NCBI GenBank assembly: GCA_003539495.1
Contig: DPPB01000028.1
Span: 1 to 14,464, forward strand
DNA length: 14,464 nt
From: Oscillibacter sp.
GTDB lineage: Bacteria; Bacillota; Clostridia; Oscillospirales; Oscillospiraceae
Direction: 5' to 3'
The notes beneath the pieces were generated by a model that ran no database searches, was not told where the DNA came from, and was given only the letters and a program-made list of their open reading frames with translations. Made by a program: the position numbers and the translations under genes. Shown here piece after piece: positions 7,238 through 14,441 of the stretch. The stretch's first letter is position 1. Each line of letters starts with the position of its first letter.

Positions 7238-7972
7238 TTACCGTCCTGTCACCTTTGCAAATATAAACAGTGAAACTACCGCCACGCAGAGCAGAAATAC
7301 AGCGATGTCCTGCACACGAAATCCCATAGGGCAGACATTACTGCGTTTGCCCGGTGTGTCCAGCCCTCGCGTCATGGCCGAGGCGGACAGTTCGTTGCCC
7401 ACCTGCATCAGCTCCGTCAGCAACGGCACCATCCGGTATTCCAGCATCTCCAACGGATGCTCCAAGCCTCCGACACCCCGCAGCCGCAGAGCATCCCGAA
7501 TCATTCCGTATTCCTCACGGATTGTGGGAAAGAAACGAAACATGACGGAGACCGGAACGGAGAACTTTTTGGAGATGTGAAAGCCGTCCATGGCTCCGAT
7601 AAACTCGCTGACCGTGGTGGACGAGAGCAGCACATCAAACATGGCGAGCCCCGGAAGCATCTGCGTGAAGATCGCCGCCAGCGCACCGGAGATGATGCTG
7701 AAAACCGGCGCGTCCAGCTGGCGAAGGAGCATCGGAAGCATAAGGCAGAGCACATACACCATCCCATAGACTGCCGCTTTCCGATATCTTCGCAGGATCA
7801 AGAAGGATACAAAGGGAACCGCCGCCAGAACGGGGAGAACAAAGCGCATGACACCGGTATACTCGCAAGAGAACATGAGGAAAGACACAGTGAGGCAGAG
7901 AATGATTTTCGTCCGTGCGTCCAGATAGAGCTGCCGCGCTCTGGGCTTTTCGGCAAATAATATCCCCTGCAT
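7238..7972 (-). CDS. ECF transporter transmembrane T component (EcfT/CbiQ family)
   Basis: 244 residues with several membrane helices, a cytoplasmic segment containing RDALRLRGVGG and, near the C-terminus, SASAMTRGLDTPGKR, which matches the ARG-type coupling-helix motif of EcfT proteins. These helices contact the two ATPase domains and transmit ATP hydrolysis to the S component. The ATG (7970-7972) overlaps the TGA of the upstream S-component gene by one base, and its own stop is one base before the ATPase start, so the three genes should be co-translated in fixed ratio. Confidence 0.88.
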   Translation of the reverse strand: MQGILFAEKPRARQLYLDARTKIILCLTVSFLMFSCEYTGVMRFVLPVLAAVPFVSFLILRRYRKAAVYGMVYVLCLMLPMLLRQLDAPVFSIISGALAAIFTQMLPGLAMFDVLLSSTTVSEFIGAMDGFHISKKFSVPVSVMFRFFPTIREEYGMIRDALRLRGVGGLEHPLEMLEYRMVPLLTELMQVGNELSASAMTRGLDTPGKRSNVCPMGFRVQDIAVFLLCVAVVSLFIFAKVTGR

Positions 7973-8583
7973 CAGATCATTCCGCTCTTGGCAAAGTGCT
8001 TTTTCAGGACAGCTTTCCCCAGCAGGCCGCCCAGCAGGCCGCCCAGCGCGCCGCCCGCAAAGGCCGTAATCGCAAGAAGCGGCAGCATATAGCCATGGGA
8101 GAAGTATCCGGAGATGATGTCCATGTATTCCTGCCCATAGTAGGCGGTCTTTTCCGCCAGCTGCGCCTCAGTCATAAAGGCAAAGCCCAGAACATTGGCG
8201 TTGGCACCCACGCTGCAAACGGCATAGGACAGGATGGCGGCAGAGGTGCTGGCATACCGCTTTGCTTTCAGAATAAATTCGGCGATGAGCGCGCAAAGAG
8301 TGCCTGCAATGAGGCTGTAAATGCCGACGCCTGCCAGTGTGAGGATCGCGCCGTAGATGATGTAGGTGATGAGCACCATGCCGAACTTTTTGATTTTGGA
8401 AAAGTAGAGCATCATGGGGATGCCCAGCACCAGAGAGCTGGCAAAGGGAATCATCATGTTAACCAACGGGATAAAGCCCATAGCCGCCGCGATGAGAAGA
8501 TTGAGGATGAAATATACGGCGGTGAAAATGCCGATGCTGATCAGATCCTTTCCGTTCAGCTTGCTTTTATCTTTTGTGTTCAT
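7972..8583 (-). CDS. ECF transporter S component, MptD/Trep_Strep family
   Basis: 203 residues: a short polar N-terminus (MNTKDKSKLNGKDLI), then about six hydrophobic helices, e.g. GIFTAVYFILNLLIAAAMG and LVLGIPMMLYF. The long integral-membrane profile with the acidic loop TEAQLAEKTAYYGQEYM fits the MptD / TIGR02185 (Trep_Strep) group of putative ECF substrate-binding subunits, whose substrates are mostly undefined. The C-terminal helix is a glycine zipper (GGALGGLLGGLLG). AGGAGG lies 7 bases before the ATG, and 16 bases separate it from the preceding half-transporter gene. Position directly before EcfT and the ATPase supports the S-component role. Confidence 0.82.
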   Translation of the reverse strand: MNTKDKSKLNGKDLISIGIFTAVYFILNLLIAAAMGFIPLVNMMIPFASSLVLGIPMMLYFSKIKKFGMVLITYIIYGAILTLAGVGIYSLIAGTLCALIAEFILKAKRYASTSAAILSYAVCSVGANANVLGFAFMTEAQLAEKTAYYGQEYMDIISGYFSHGYMLPLLAITAFAGGALGGLLGGLLGKAVLKKHFAKSGMI

Positions 8584-8599
8584 GTAAATACCTCCTGAT

Positions 8600-10339
8600 T
8601 TATGCTCTGACCTTCCAGACCAGACTCTCGCTTTGCAATGTGTATAGCTTGTGATAAAGACCCTTTTGCTCCATCAGCGTCTCGTGGTTGCCTTCCTCCG
8701 CCACGCTGCCGCTATCCAATACCACGATCTTGTCGCAGCCGACTACCGTGCGGAGCTTGTGGGCAATAATGAGGACAGTCTTATTCTGAATGAGCCGCCC
8801 GATGGCCTGCTGAATCTTCGTTTCATTCTCCGGATCAATGCTGGCCGTGCTCTCATCCAGCAGAATGACAGGGGCATCTTTCAGAAACGCCCGGGCGATA
8901 GAAAGCCGCTGCCGTTCGCCGCCGGAGAGGGTCTTACCGTTTTCGCCGATAAAGGTTTGGTATCCGTCCGGGAGACGGTGAATAAATTCGTCACAGGCTG
9001 CCAGCTTGGCGGCGGCGTAGACCTCTTCCTCTGTGGCGTCCTCCCGTCCGATTTTGATGTTGTTGTAAATGGAGTCGTTAAACAGTACCACATCCTGAAA
9101 CACGATGGAATAGTTTTTCAGCAGCTCCTCCGGCGCGATTTGTCGAAGGTCAACGCCGCCAAGGGATACCGAACCGCTCTGCACATCCCAGAACCGTGCA
9201 GCAAGCCGTGCCAGCGTGCTTTTTCCGGAGCCGGACGGCCCTACCAGCGCAGTAATCTCACCCTGCTTCGCCGTGAAGGATACATCGTGCAGAACTTCCT
9301 CGTGGTTGTAGGCAAAGCGGACATGGTCGAAGCGAATGTCGAAGCGATCCACCGTAATGTCCTCGCTGCCGCCCTGCTCCGGTTTGGCCAGCAATGCCGA
9401 AACACGCCCAGCCCCGACCAGCGACGCGATAAAGTCGCCGAGATGCTCGCAGGCGCTGGTCAGCGGTTCGTAGATTCGGACGGCAGCATAGAGGAAGATC
9501 AGAAACTTAAACAGCGTAATCTCCCCGGCGGCCAGCATCCCCGAACCGAACAGGATCACAAGGCCAAGCCCCACGCGCATCACATTATACGAGATGGAAA
9601 TAGACAGTCCCGCCAGCAGTTCATACAGCACAAGACCGGGAATGATACGCTTTACCTTTTTGCAGAGTCCCTGCTGATAATCGCCCATGGCCTCAGTGGT
9701 GCGCAGCAGCTTGATGTTCTCCAGATACTCCTGCAGGCCCGCACTGACATCCAGCTTCTTGCTCCGGTTTTTCTCGTTCGTTCCCTCGGAGATTTTTCGG
9801 GACAGCGCCATCACGAGAAGCACCACCGGCATACATACCGCCAAATACAGCGCGAGCCGCCAGTCATAGATAAACAGCACAACAAATGCGACGATACCCG
9901 TTAGAATGCCGCCGATGAGCTCCGCTGCACTCTGGGAGAGGACATGAGACATCGTCTGCACATCATCCATAATGATACCGGTGACATCGCTGAGATCGCG
10001 CATCCCGAAAAAGGACAGCGGCAGCCGCCGCAGCTTATCCGCCAGTTCCATACGGAGCTTGTATTCCTCCTGCCCTGAGGTCAGATACTCCTTGTGGTAG
10101 GCGACCTTGTAAGTGAGAAACATCACGGTGAGAATGACAAGAAGTGCCGCAGCATAGGGCAGTAAAGGGATATTCCCACCGTCTCCCGCAAAGTGCTTTG
10201 TCATCATACTCTCGCTGACCATGGCAAGCAGAACCACGGGCAGCAGCGCCGCAAGATTGAAGACAGCCAGCCAGATACCGGCCTGCATAATGGTTTTTGA
10301 TCCTTCACGGCTCAGATGAAAAAACTTACTGAATATCAT
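8600..10339 (-). CDS. ABC half-transporter, fused permease and ATPase (second of the pair)
   Basis: 579 residues. The N-terminal ~310 residues hold the six-helix exporter-fold membrane domain. The ATPase domain has Walker A GPSGSGKST (367-375), Q-loop VFQD, signature LSGGE (471-475), Walker B VILLDE (491-496), D-loop SIDPENE and His 527, all intact. Start chosen at 10337-10339: GGAGG stands 6 bases upstream and the ATG overlaps the TGA of the preceding half-transporter (ATGA). An in-frame upstream start at 10360 is possible but lacks this support. With its upstream neighbour it should form a heterodimer. Pairs of this type resemble YbtPQ/IrtAB, which are exporter-fold importers for metal-siderophores, but multidrug-type export cannot be excluded. 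Confidence 0.87.
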   Translation of the reverse strand: MIFSKFFHLSREGSKTIMQAGIWLAVFNLAALLPVVLLAMVSESMMTKHFAGDGGNIPLLPYAAALLVILTVMFLTYKVAYHKEYLTSGQEEYKLRMELADKLRRLPLSFFGMRDLSDVTGIIMDDVQTMSHVLSQSAAELIGGILTGIVAFVVLFIYDWRLALYLAVCMPVVLLVMALSRKISEGTNEKNRSKKLDVSAGLQEYLENIKLLRTTEAMGDYQQGLCKKVKRIIPGLVLYELLAGLSISISYNVMRVGLGLVILFGSGMLAAGEITLFKFLIFLYAAVRIYEPLTSACEHLGDFIASLVGAGRVSALLAKPEQGGSEDITVDRFDIRFDHVRFAYNHEEVLHDVSFTAKQGEITALVGPSGSGKSTLARLAARFWDVQSGSVSLGGVDLRQIAPEELLKNYSIVFQDVVLFNDSIYNNIKIGREDATEEEVYAAAKLAACDEFIHRLPDGYQTFIGENGKTLSGGERQRLSIARAFLKDAPVILLDESTASIDPENETKIQQAIGRLIQNKTVLIIAHKLRTVVGCDKIVVLDSGSVAEEGNHETLMEQKGLYHKLYTLQSESLVWKVRA

Positions 10340-12117
10340 GCCCAACCTCCGATCTTCCACGACACGCTATTTTCATATTCGTGATACATCTTTGCGTACA
10401 CGCCCTGCCGCTGCATGAGTTCCTCGTGGGTACCCTGCTCGGCAATCCCGCCCCTTTGCATCACAATGATCTGGTCGGCGTGAACAATGGTCTGGAGCCG
10501 GTGCGCAATCATCAGCACGGTTTTCCCATGGAGCAGGATATCCAGCGCCCTCTGAATGAGGTATTCATTCTCTGCGTCGGCAAAGGCTGTGGCTTCGTCC
10601 AGCAGAACGATGGGTGCGTCCTTGAGGATCGCCCGTGCCAGCGCAATGCGCTGCATCTCGCCTCCGGATAGATAGACGCCCCTGGCTCCGATGACGGAAT
10701 CTACACCATTGGGGAGCTTTTCAAGAATATCCTCGCACCGTGCCTGACGCAGCGCTTCCATGATCTCTTCCCGTGAAGCGCCCGGCTTGTACATGGCGAC
10801 ATTCTCCGCAACGGACATCTTGAAAAGGTTCGTGTCCTGGAACACGATGCTGATGTGCTTCATCCAATCGGCGTAGTCCAGCTTCCGAACTTCTACGCCG
10901 CCCACGGTGACGGAGCCTTCGCTCACATCCCAGAATCGAGCGATGAGATTGGCGACCGTGCTCTTTCCGCCGCCGGATTCTCCCACCAATGCAGTTACAG
11001 TACCGGGGCGGATAGTTAGAGACACATCGTCCAGCGCCTTCACGCCTGCTTCGTATTGGAATGACACATGGTTCAGGCAAATCTCCCCGTTTTGAGGAAC
11101 CGGCTGCTTTTTTGTCTCTGCAAGGGGCTTCTCTGCCAGCATTTCCTCGATAGCTGTGAACGAGGCGTCAGCCAGCATTAGGTTAGAGGAGCTGTGCATC
11201 AGCTTTGTCAGAATGGAAGCCACCAGCGGAATCAGTACAGCGAAGAACGCAAAGGTCATGATGGTTTTCTCCGCTCCGCCGCCAAGGTTATAAAGAACAA
11301 TGCCGCCGGGAATAAGAAAGAGGAACACAGCGTTGACAATGGTGGTGTACAGGCTGAAGGCATTCTCCATGGAAAATGCATATTTCGTCATGAAGTCGGC
11401 GTAGTCCTTCACCGACCGCTGATAGCGCCGGAAGGAGGATGCTGTCTGCCCGAAGGTCTTAACTACTGCAATTCCACGGACATATTCCGTGGCGGCATTG
11501 CTGATGTCCTCCCCGGATTTCTGCACCTGTTCGATAAAACCGCTGCTCTCTCCCTTTAGCATCGAGAAAAGGAGAATGAAACCGATAAGAATAGGGACAA
11601 GGCAGATGAGCGACAGCCGCCAGTCATACCGGAACATGAACACCAGAAACGCAATGGGCAGCACCAAAGACTGCACATAGTCCGGGATATTGTGAGCAAT
11701 GAGGATTTCGAGATTGTCGGTGTTCTTCTCGATGATCTTCCGCTGCTTCCCGCTGGGGTGCAGGATGTGATAGCCCAATGGCAGGGTACCGAGATGGCGG
11801 ATGAGCTGCATCCGTATCCGCGCCACCGTGTTGTAGGCGCTGATGTGAGAACACAGCAGTGCCATACCGTAGGTCCCAAAGCCCATACACACATACCAGA
11901 CTGCCTGCATACCCAGTGCTTTCATGGCCGCCAGGTCCAGCGCCCCGAAATTGCCGGAGGACTGGATCAGCACCTTTGCGACCCCATATACGCAGAGATA
12001 GGCTTTGAGGTTAATGACCGCTGAAAAAGCAGAAAACACGGCAGACAGCAGGATCGTGATGCGGAATGGACCTGAAAATTTCAGGAGCTTTCCGATTGTT
12101 TTCGATGTTTGATTCAT
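10336..12117 (-). CDS. ABC half-transporter, fused permease and ATPase (first of the pair)
   Basis: 593 residues with an exporter-fold membrane domain (1-~320) followed by an ATPase domain: Walker A GESGGGKST (379-387), Q-loop VFQD, signature LSGGE (483-487), Walker B IVLLDEA (503-509) and His 539. The D-loop reads AFADAENE instead of the usual SALD-type, and the partner has SIDPENE, so the two halves are diverged as in heterodimers. Both chains end with a similar Ser/Trp-Lys tail (SVSWKIG here, SLVWKVR in the partner). AAGGAG precedes the ATG by 7 bases. It is the first structural gene after the TetR regulator, and its stop overlaps the partner's start by 4 bases. Substrate unknown; siderophore or other metallophore uptake is an inference from context. 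Confidence 0.87.
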   Translation of the reverse strand: MNQTSKTIGKLLKFSGPFRITILLSAVFSAFSAVINLKAYLCVYGVAKVLIQSSGNFGALDLAAMKALGMQAVWYVCMGFGTYGMALLCSHISAYNTVARIRMQLIRHLGTLPLGYHILHPSGKQRKIIEKNTDNLEILIAHNIPDYVQSLVLPIAFLVFMFRYDWRLSLICLVPILIGFILLFSMLKGESSGFIEQVQKSGEDISNAATEYVRGIAVVKTFGQTASSFRRYQRSVKDYADFMTKYAFSMENAFSLYTTIVNAVFLFLIPGGIVLYNLGGGAEKTIMTFAFFAVLIPLVASILTKLMHSSSNLMLADASFTAIEEMLAEKPLAETKKQPVPQNGEICLNHVSFQYEAGVKALDDVSLTIRPGTVTALVGESGGGKSTVANLIARFWDVSEGSVTVGGVEVRKLDYADWMKHISIVFQDTNLFKMSVAENVAMYKPGASREEIMEALRQARCEDILEKLPNGVDSVIGARGVYLSGGEMQRIALARAILKDAPIVLLDEATAFADAENEYLIQRALDILLHGKTVLMIAHRLQTIVHADQIIVMQRGGIAEQGTHEELMQRQGVYAKMYHEYENSVSWKIGGWA

Positions 12118-12133
12118 ATCATTGCTCCTTATG

Positions 12134-12151
12134 AGTTAGAGTGCGCTAACT
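12134..12151. promoter_or_regulatory. Imperfect 18-bp palindrome before the transporter genes, candidate operator
   Basis: AGTTAGAGTGCGCTAACT has 6-bp inverted arms (12134-12139 and 12146-12151). It lies 16 bases upstream of the first half-transporter's ATG, overlapping the region before its ribosome binding site. It differs in sequence from the operator at the TetR promoter, so it may bind a different regulator. No good -35/-10 pair is visible around it. Confidence 0.35.
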
Positions 12152-12159
12152 ACCGGGCC

Positions 12160-12197
12160 GTTTGAAACCATCCCCATAGTGGCGGATGGTTTCAAAC
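12160..12197 (-). promoter_or_regulatory. Perfect 14-bp hairpin between regulator and transporter genes
   Basis: GTTTGAAACCATCC (12160-12173) pairs exactly with GGATGGTTTCAAAC (12184-12197). The loop contains ATAGTGGC, which is also part of the TetR-promoter operator. On the minus strand it starts 4 bases after the TetR stop. The following sequence is GGCCCGG, not a U-run, so full termination is unlikely. A partial attenuator, an RNA-stability element or a processing site that sets different levels of regulator and transporter would fit. Confidence 0.5.
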
Positions 12198-12201
12198 AGG
12201 A

Positions 12202-12822
12202 CTATTTCAAACTCAGAATATCGGCCCAGCCCACATCGAAGAAATATTTCAGCTCATTCACATAGGTGATAGCCTCGACTTTCTCCATCTCGTGTGCCAC
12301 CGGCTCAAACAGCCCATAAAGATAGGAACTGATGAGGATATGCACGGTTTTTTCTCCGGCTTTTTTTCCGTTGATAACAGCCTCATGGCCTGTGGCTTCC
12401 ATGAAGCGGCGGGTGGAGCGCTCCAAGATGTCCACCAGATCATCCATATAGTGTTCATAGGACGAGCCGCCCGCACAGCACAGAAGAAGCCGGAATACAT
12501 CGAAATGCCCGTAGATATAGTCCACAAAAGGATTTCCGTCCCGATCTGCGTGCAGGGCCGCGGCTTCCTGCTGTTCCTTCGTCTGGGCGTGAAAATCCTC
12601 GTTGCTTCCAATCAGGGTCGCTTTGAATTCCTCTGCAACAGGTGCGACCAACGCGCAGAAAAGCGCGTCCTTCCCGGAATACCGCTTCTGTAGAGCACCC
12701 CATGTTACCCCTGCGCTCTTGCAGATAGCATTGGTCGATGCCTTTTCATAGCCCTTCTCCAGAAACTCCTTTTTTGCAGCGTCCAGGATTTTCGGATCGA
12801 GGGTTTTATCCGGTTTTGACAT
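12202..12822 (-). CDS. TetR/AcrR-family transcriptional regulator
   Basis: 206 residues. The N-terminal DNA-binding domain is typical: ILDAAKKEFLEKGYEKAST (12-30) then the helix-turn-helix NAICKSAGVTWGALQKRYSGKD (31-52). The C-terminal ~150 residues are the variable ligand-binding and dimerisation domain; it contains CCAGGSSYEHY, with two adjacent Cys that could sense metal or redox, though this is only a guess. Start chosen at 12820-12822 because GGAGG lies 6 bases upstream; a TTG at 12837 is less likely. It is the first gene of the operon and is transcribed from a strong promoter whose operator overlaps the start region, so it should repress itself and the transporter genes until a ligand is bound. 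Confidence 0.9.
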   Translation of the reverse strand: MSKPDKTLDPKILDAAKKEFLEKGYEKASTNAICKSAGVTWGALQKRYSGKDALFCALVAPVAEEFKATLIGSNEDFHAQTKEQQEAAALHADRDGNPFVDYIYGHFDVFRLLLCCAGGSSYEHYMDDLVDILERSTRRFMEATGHEAVINGKKAGEKTVHILISSYLYGLFEPVAHEMEKVEAITYVNELKYFFDVGWADILSLK

Positions 12823-12853
12823 TCTGCACCTCCGCAACGATAGTCATGCAATC

Positions 12854-12868
12854 GATAGTGGCACTATC
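12854..12868. promoter_or_regulatory. Palindromic operator, probably for the adjacent TetR regulator
   Basis: GATAGTGGCACTATC is a perfect palindrome with 7-base arms around one central base. It starts directly beside the -10 box and covers the expected transcription start, the usual site for repression. A further half-site GATAGT lies at 12839-12844, and ATAGTGGC recurs at 12176-12183 before the transporter genes. Confidence 0.7.
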
Positions 12869-12897
12869 ATTATAGCAAGAGAATTTGTTTTTGTCAA
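12869..12897 (-). promoter_or_regulatory. Consensus sigma-70/sigma-A promoter of the tetR-transporter operon
   Basis: On the minus strand: TTGACA (12892-12897), a 17-base spacer, and TATAAT (12869-12874). Both hexamers match consensus perfectly at optimal spacing, so the promoter should be very strong without repression. The predicted leader to the ATG at 12822 is about 40 bases. No second promoter is evident before the transporter genes, so it probably drives all six genes. Confidence 0.85.
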
Positions 12898-13005
12898 TAG
12901 GTCAGCGGTTTTTTCATTGTTGCTTAACGACGAATGTCCCGCAAAACAAGAATACGCCCAGCTATCAAGCTGATTGCTTCATAACTGAGCGTTGCCCTAT
13001 TTTAT

Positions 13006-13752
13006 TTATACATCTATCTCAGTGCCGCCCTGGAATTTGAAGGTCATCCGTCCGTCTGCGTGGATGGTCACCGTGTCGATTATGGTCAGCCAGAGCTTTT
13101 CGTCAAACTCGGTAATGGTATCTAATTCCTGCACCTCAAACATAAACGCTCCGATGGCTTCTGCCTGGGCTTCCCGTTCAGCCTTTGTGGTGCGGAGTTG
13201 CTCAAGCTGTGCCTTGGCTTTTTCGTACCGCTCCACAAACCCATTGTACCGGGCAGCGTATTCTTCCTGGTTTTGTGCCATCTGTGAGTTTTCCGCTATG
13301 CAGCGTTTTGTGAGTTCGGTTACAACTTCGATCTCCTCAAGCAGACTCTCGATTTCTGTATCAATGCCTGTACAGTCTGTCAGGGTGGCTTGCATCAATC
13401 GGCAATCCTCAAGGATGTTGTCTTTGCTTTCGATGATAGCGTTAAGGGCGGTCACGAACCGCGCTTTAATGATTTCCTCGTCCAGGTGTGGCGTCTCACA
13501 TTTGTGCTCACCCTTAAATTTGCCGTTGCACTGCCAGATAAACCTGCGGTATTTTGAGGTCGAGTTCCAGACTTTCGAGCCGAAGTAGGAGCCGCAGTCC
13601 CCGCAGACGATGCGGGAAGAAAAATGCTCTTTCCGCTGTACTGACGGCTTAGCATCATTCGCGTCATGAAGCATTTGCTCAGCATTTTTTCCTTTTCTGT
13701 CATTCTGGCTCACCCTCATCTCCGAAAAGTCCGGATTTGTGGGACTTATCAT
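13006..13752 (-). CDS. Large serine recombinase, C-terminal fragment (truncated)
   Basis: The open frame gives 248 residues. It holds a recombinase zinc beta-ribbon: VCGDCG (Cys 50, 53), then FIWQCN (Cys 75) and HKCETPHLDEE (Cys 85), followed by a coiled coil of about 130-200 and a final beta stretch (ADGRMTFKFQGGTEIDV), the usual end of Tn4451/Tn5397-type large serine recombinases. Intact members have about 500-600 residues. The N-terminal resolvase domain with the catalytic Ser and the recombinase domain are absent, so this copy cannot recombine DNA. The first ~37 residues do not match the family and appear to come from other DNA fused near 13640. It is evidence that an integrative or mobilizable element was once at this site. 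Confidence 0.8.
   Translation of the reverse strand: MISPTNPDFSEMRVSQNDRKGKNAEQMLHDANDAKPSVQRKEHFSSRIVCGDCGSYFGSKVWNSTSKYRRFIWQCNGKFKGEHKCETPHLDEEIIKARFVTALNAIIESKDNILEDCRLMQATLTDCTGIDTEIESLLEEIEVVTELTKRCIAENSQMAQNQEEYAARYNGFVERYEKAKAQLEQLRTTKAEREAQAEAIGAFMFEVQELDTITEFDEKLWLTIIDTVTIHADGRMTFKFQGGTEIDV
13640..13703 (-). pseudogene. Possible 5' scrap of a maltose/sugar O-acetyltransferase gene
   Basis: On the minus strand, ATG 13701-13703 follows a GAGGGTG ribosome binding site and encodes MTEKEKMLS, the typical opening of maltose O-acetyltransferases. The next frame continues with EQMLHDANDAKP, which resembles the family's following residues (Y/H-DAN-D) after a one-base frameshift. The scrap then meets the serine recombinase sequence. 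The match is short, so chance cannot be excluded. Confidence 0.3.
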
Positions 13753-13951
13753 ACCATAACGTAAAAGCGTTTGCTACTGAAATTACCGACAGGGATATCT
13801 GCATATTAGCAGAAAAAGTGACCGCGCAGGGAGTGCTGCTCGGCAACCTCAGAAAACGACAAATGAGCCGCTTTGACAAGCGGACGTTCGGCGTTTCGGC
13901 AGCACGCAAAGCACGCCGGGGGTAGTGATACCACCCCCCACCCAAAACGCC

Positions 13952-14048
13952 ACCTGTTTCGCCGTGTAAGCCGTTGTGTGCGATCTTTCTCAGAGAGCCG
14001 AGTGTGTTACTCGCTTTCGTCTGTGAAAGCGAACGTGGGCCATTTGTG
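13952..14048. repeat. Degenerate ~97-bp direct repeat, copy 1
   Basis: This copy runs from CCTGTTTCGCCGTGTAAGCC to the TTTGTG at 14043. The second copy starts 287 bases downstream; both share CCTGTTTCGSCGTGTRAGCC, GCCGAGTGTGT and GTGAAAGCGAACGT. In this copy CGAGT/ACTCG (loop GTGTT) and CGCTTTC/GAAAGCG (14012-14018, 14025-14031) form two overlapping small hairpins. Confidence 0.6.
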
Positions 14049-14238
14049 AGCGAAGTTGAAAAACGCAATGAGGAATGGTTGGGGACAGAGTTGCGGTGGC
14101 ATCTTCGCTGACTTTTTCTCTTCTGCCGATAGTGAGGGGCCACAGAGAACCGGGAAATGTATATATATAAAAGCACGGTGGAATAAAAGGGATTTCGCTG
14201 GCAGCACAAAGCCGCACTGTGATCGCAGAAGGGAAGGC

Positions 14239-14334
14239 CCCTGTTTCGGCGTGTGAGCCCTTGTGTGTGATCCTTCTCCGAAAGCCGAGTGTGTACCCAC
14301 TTTCGCTCGTGAAAGCGAACGTACGGCGTTTGTG
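14239..14334. repeat. Degenerate ~97-bp direct repeat, copy 2
   Basis: Matches the copy at 13952-14048 at an offset of 287 bases (286 after a one-base indel). GCCGAGTGTGT starts at 14284. The hairpin arms are less well preserved than in copy 1, so the repeats have diverged or only one is active. Confidence 0.6.
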
Positions 14335-14441
14335 CCGGAGGTGTTGAAGGCCGTGCGACCAATGTGTTGGAAATGTTGGTATGACTGCGTTTCCTGCGCT
14401 TTTCGAGCCTTTTTCGAGGACGAAAAAGAAAGCAGGATAAA

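Larger units (their letters stand above)
13753..14441. other. Non-coding region, probably the mobilization (oriT-side) end of an element
   Basis: About 690 bases with no convincing gene; open frames here are rich in Arg, Cys and Trp and have no supporting ribosome binding sites. It contains a bulged hairpin GGGGGTA/TACC(A)CCCC (13918-13939), a degenerate direct repeat at 13952 and 14239, small stem-loops within the repeat, and CTTTTTCG-AGGA-CGAAAAAG (14409-14428). Dense short inverted repeats beside a serine recombinase fit the non-coding mobilization region of an integrative element. Confidence 0.4.

Noticed and set aside
6214..7266. 350-codon open frame on the plus strand
   Set aside because: It lies antisense to the double ATPase gene, whose two full sets of ABC motifs leave no doubt about the coding strand.
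8651..9904. 417-codon open frame on the plus strand
   Set aside because: It is the antisense shadow of the ABC half-transporter, which has all ATPase motifs and a supported start. The plus-strand product has no membrane or domain pattern.
12898..13005. Extra promoter or small gene between the operon and the recombinase fragment
   Set aside because: Nothing beyond the -35 end of the operon promoter was seen: no second hexamer pair, no ribosome binding site with an open frame, and no strong terminator after the recombinase stop.
13700..14362. Long open frame of 220 codons on the minus strand
   Set aside because: It is rich in Arg, Ser and Cys, has no ribosome binding site or recognisable motif, and spans two copies of a non-coding direct repeat. 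Its length follows from base composition.
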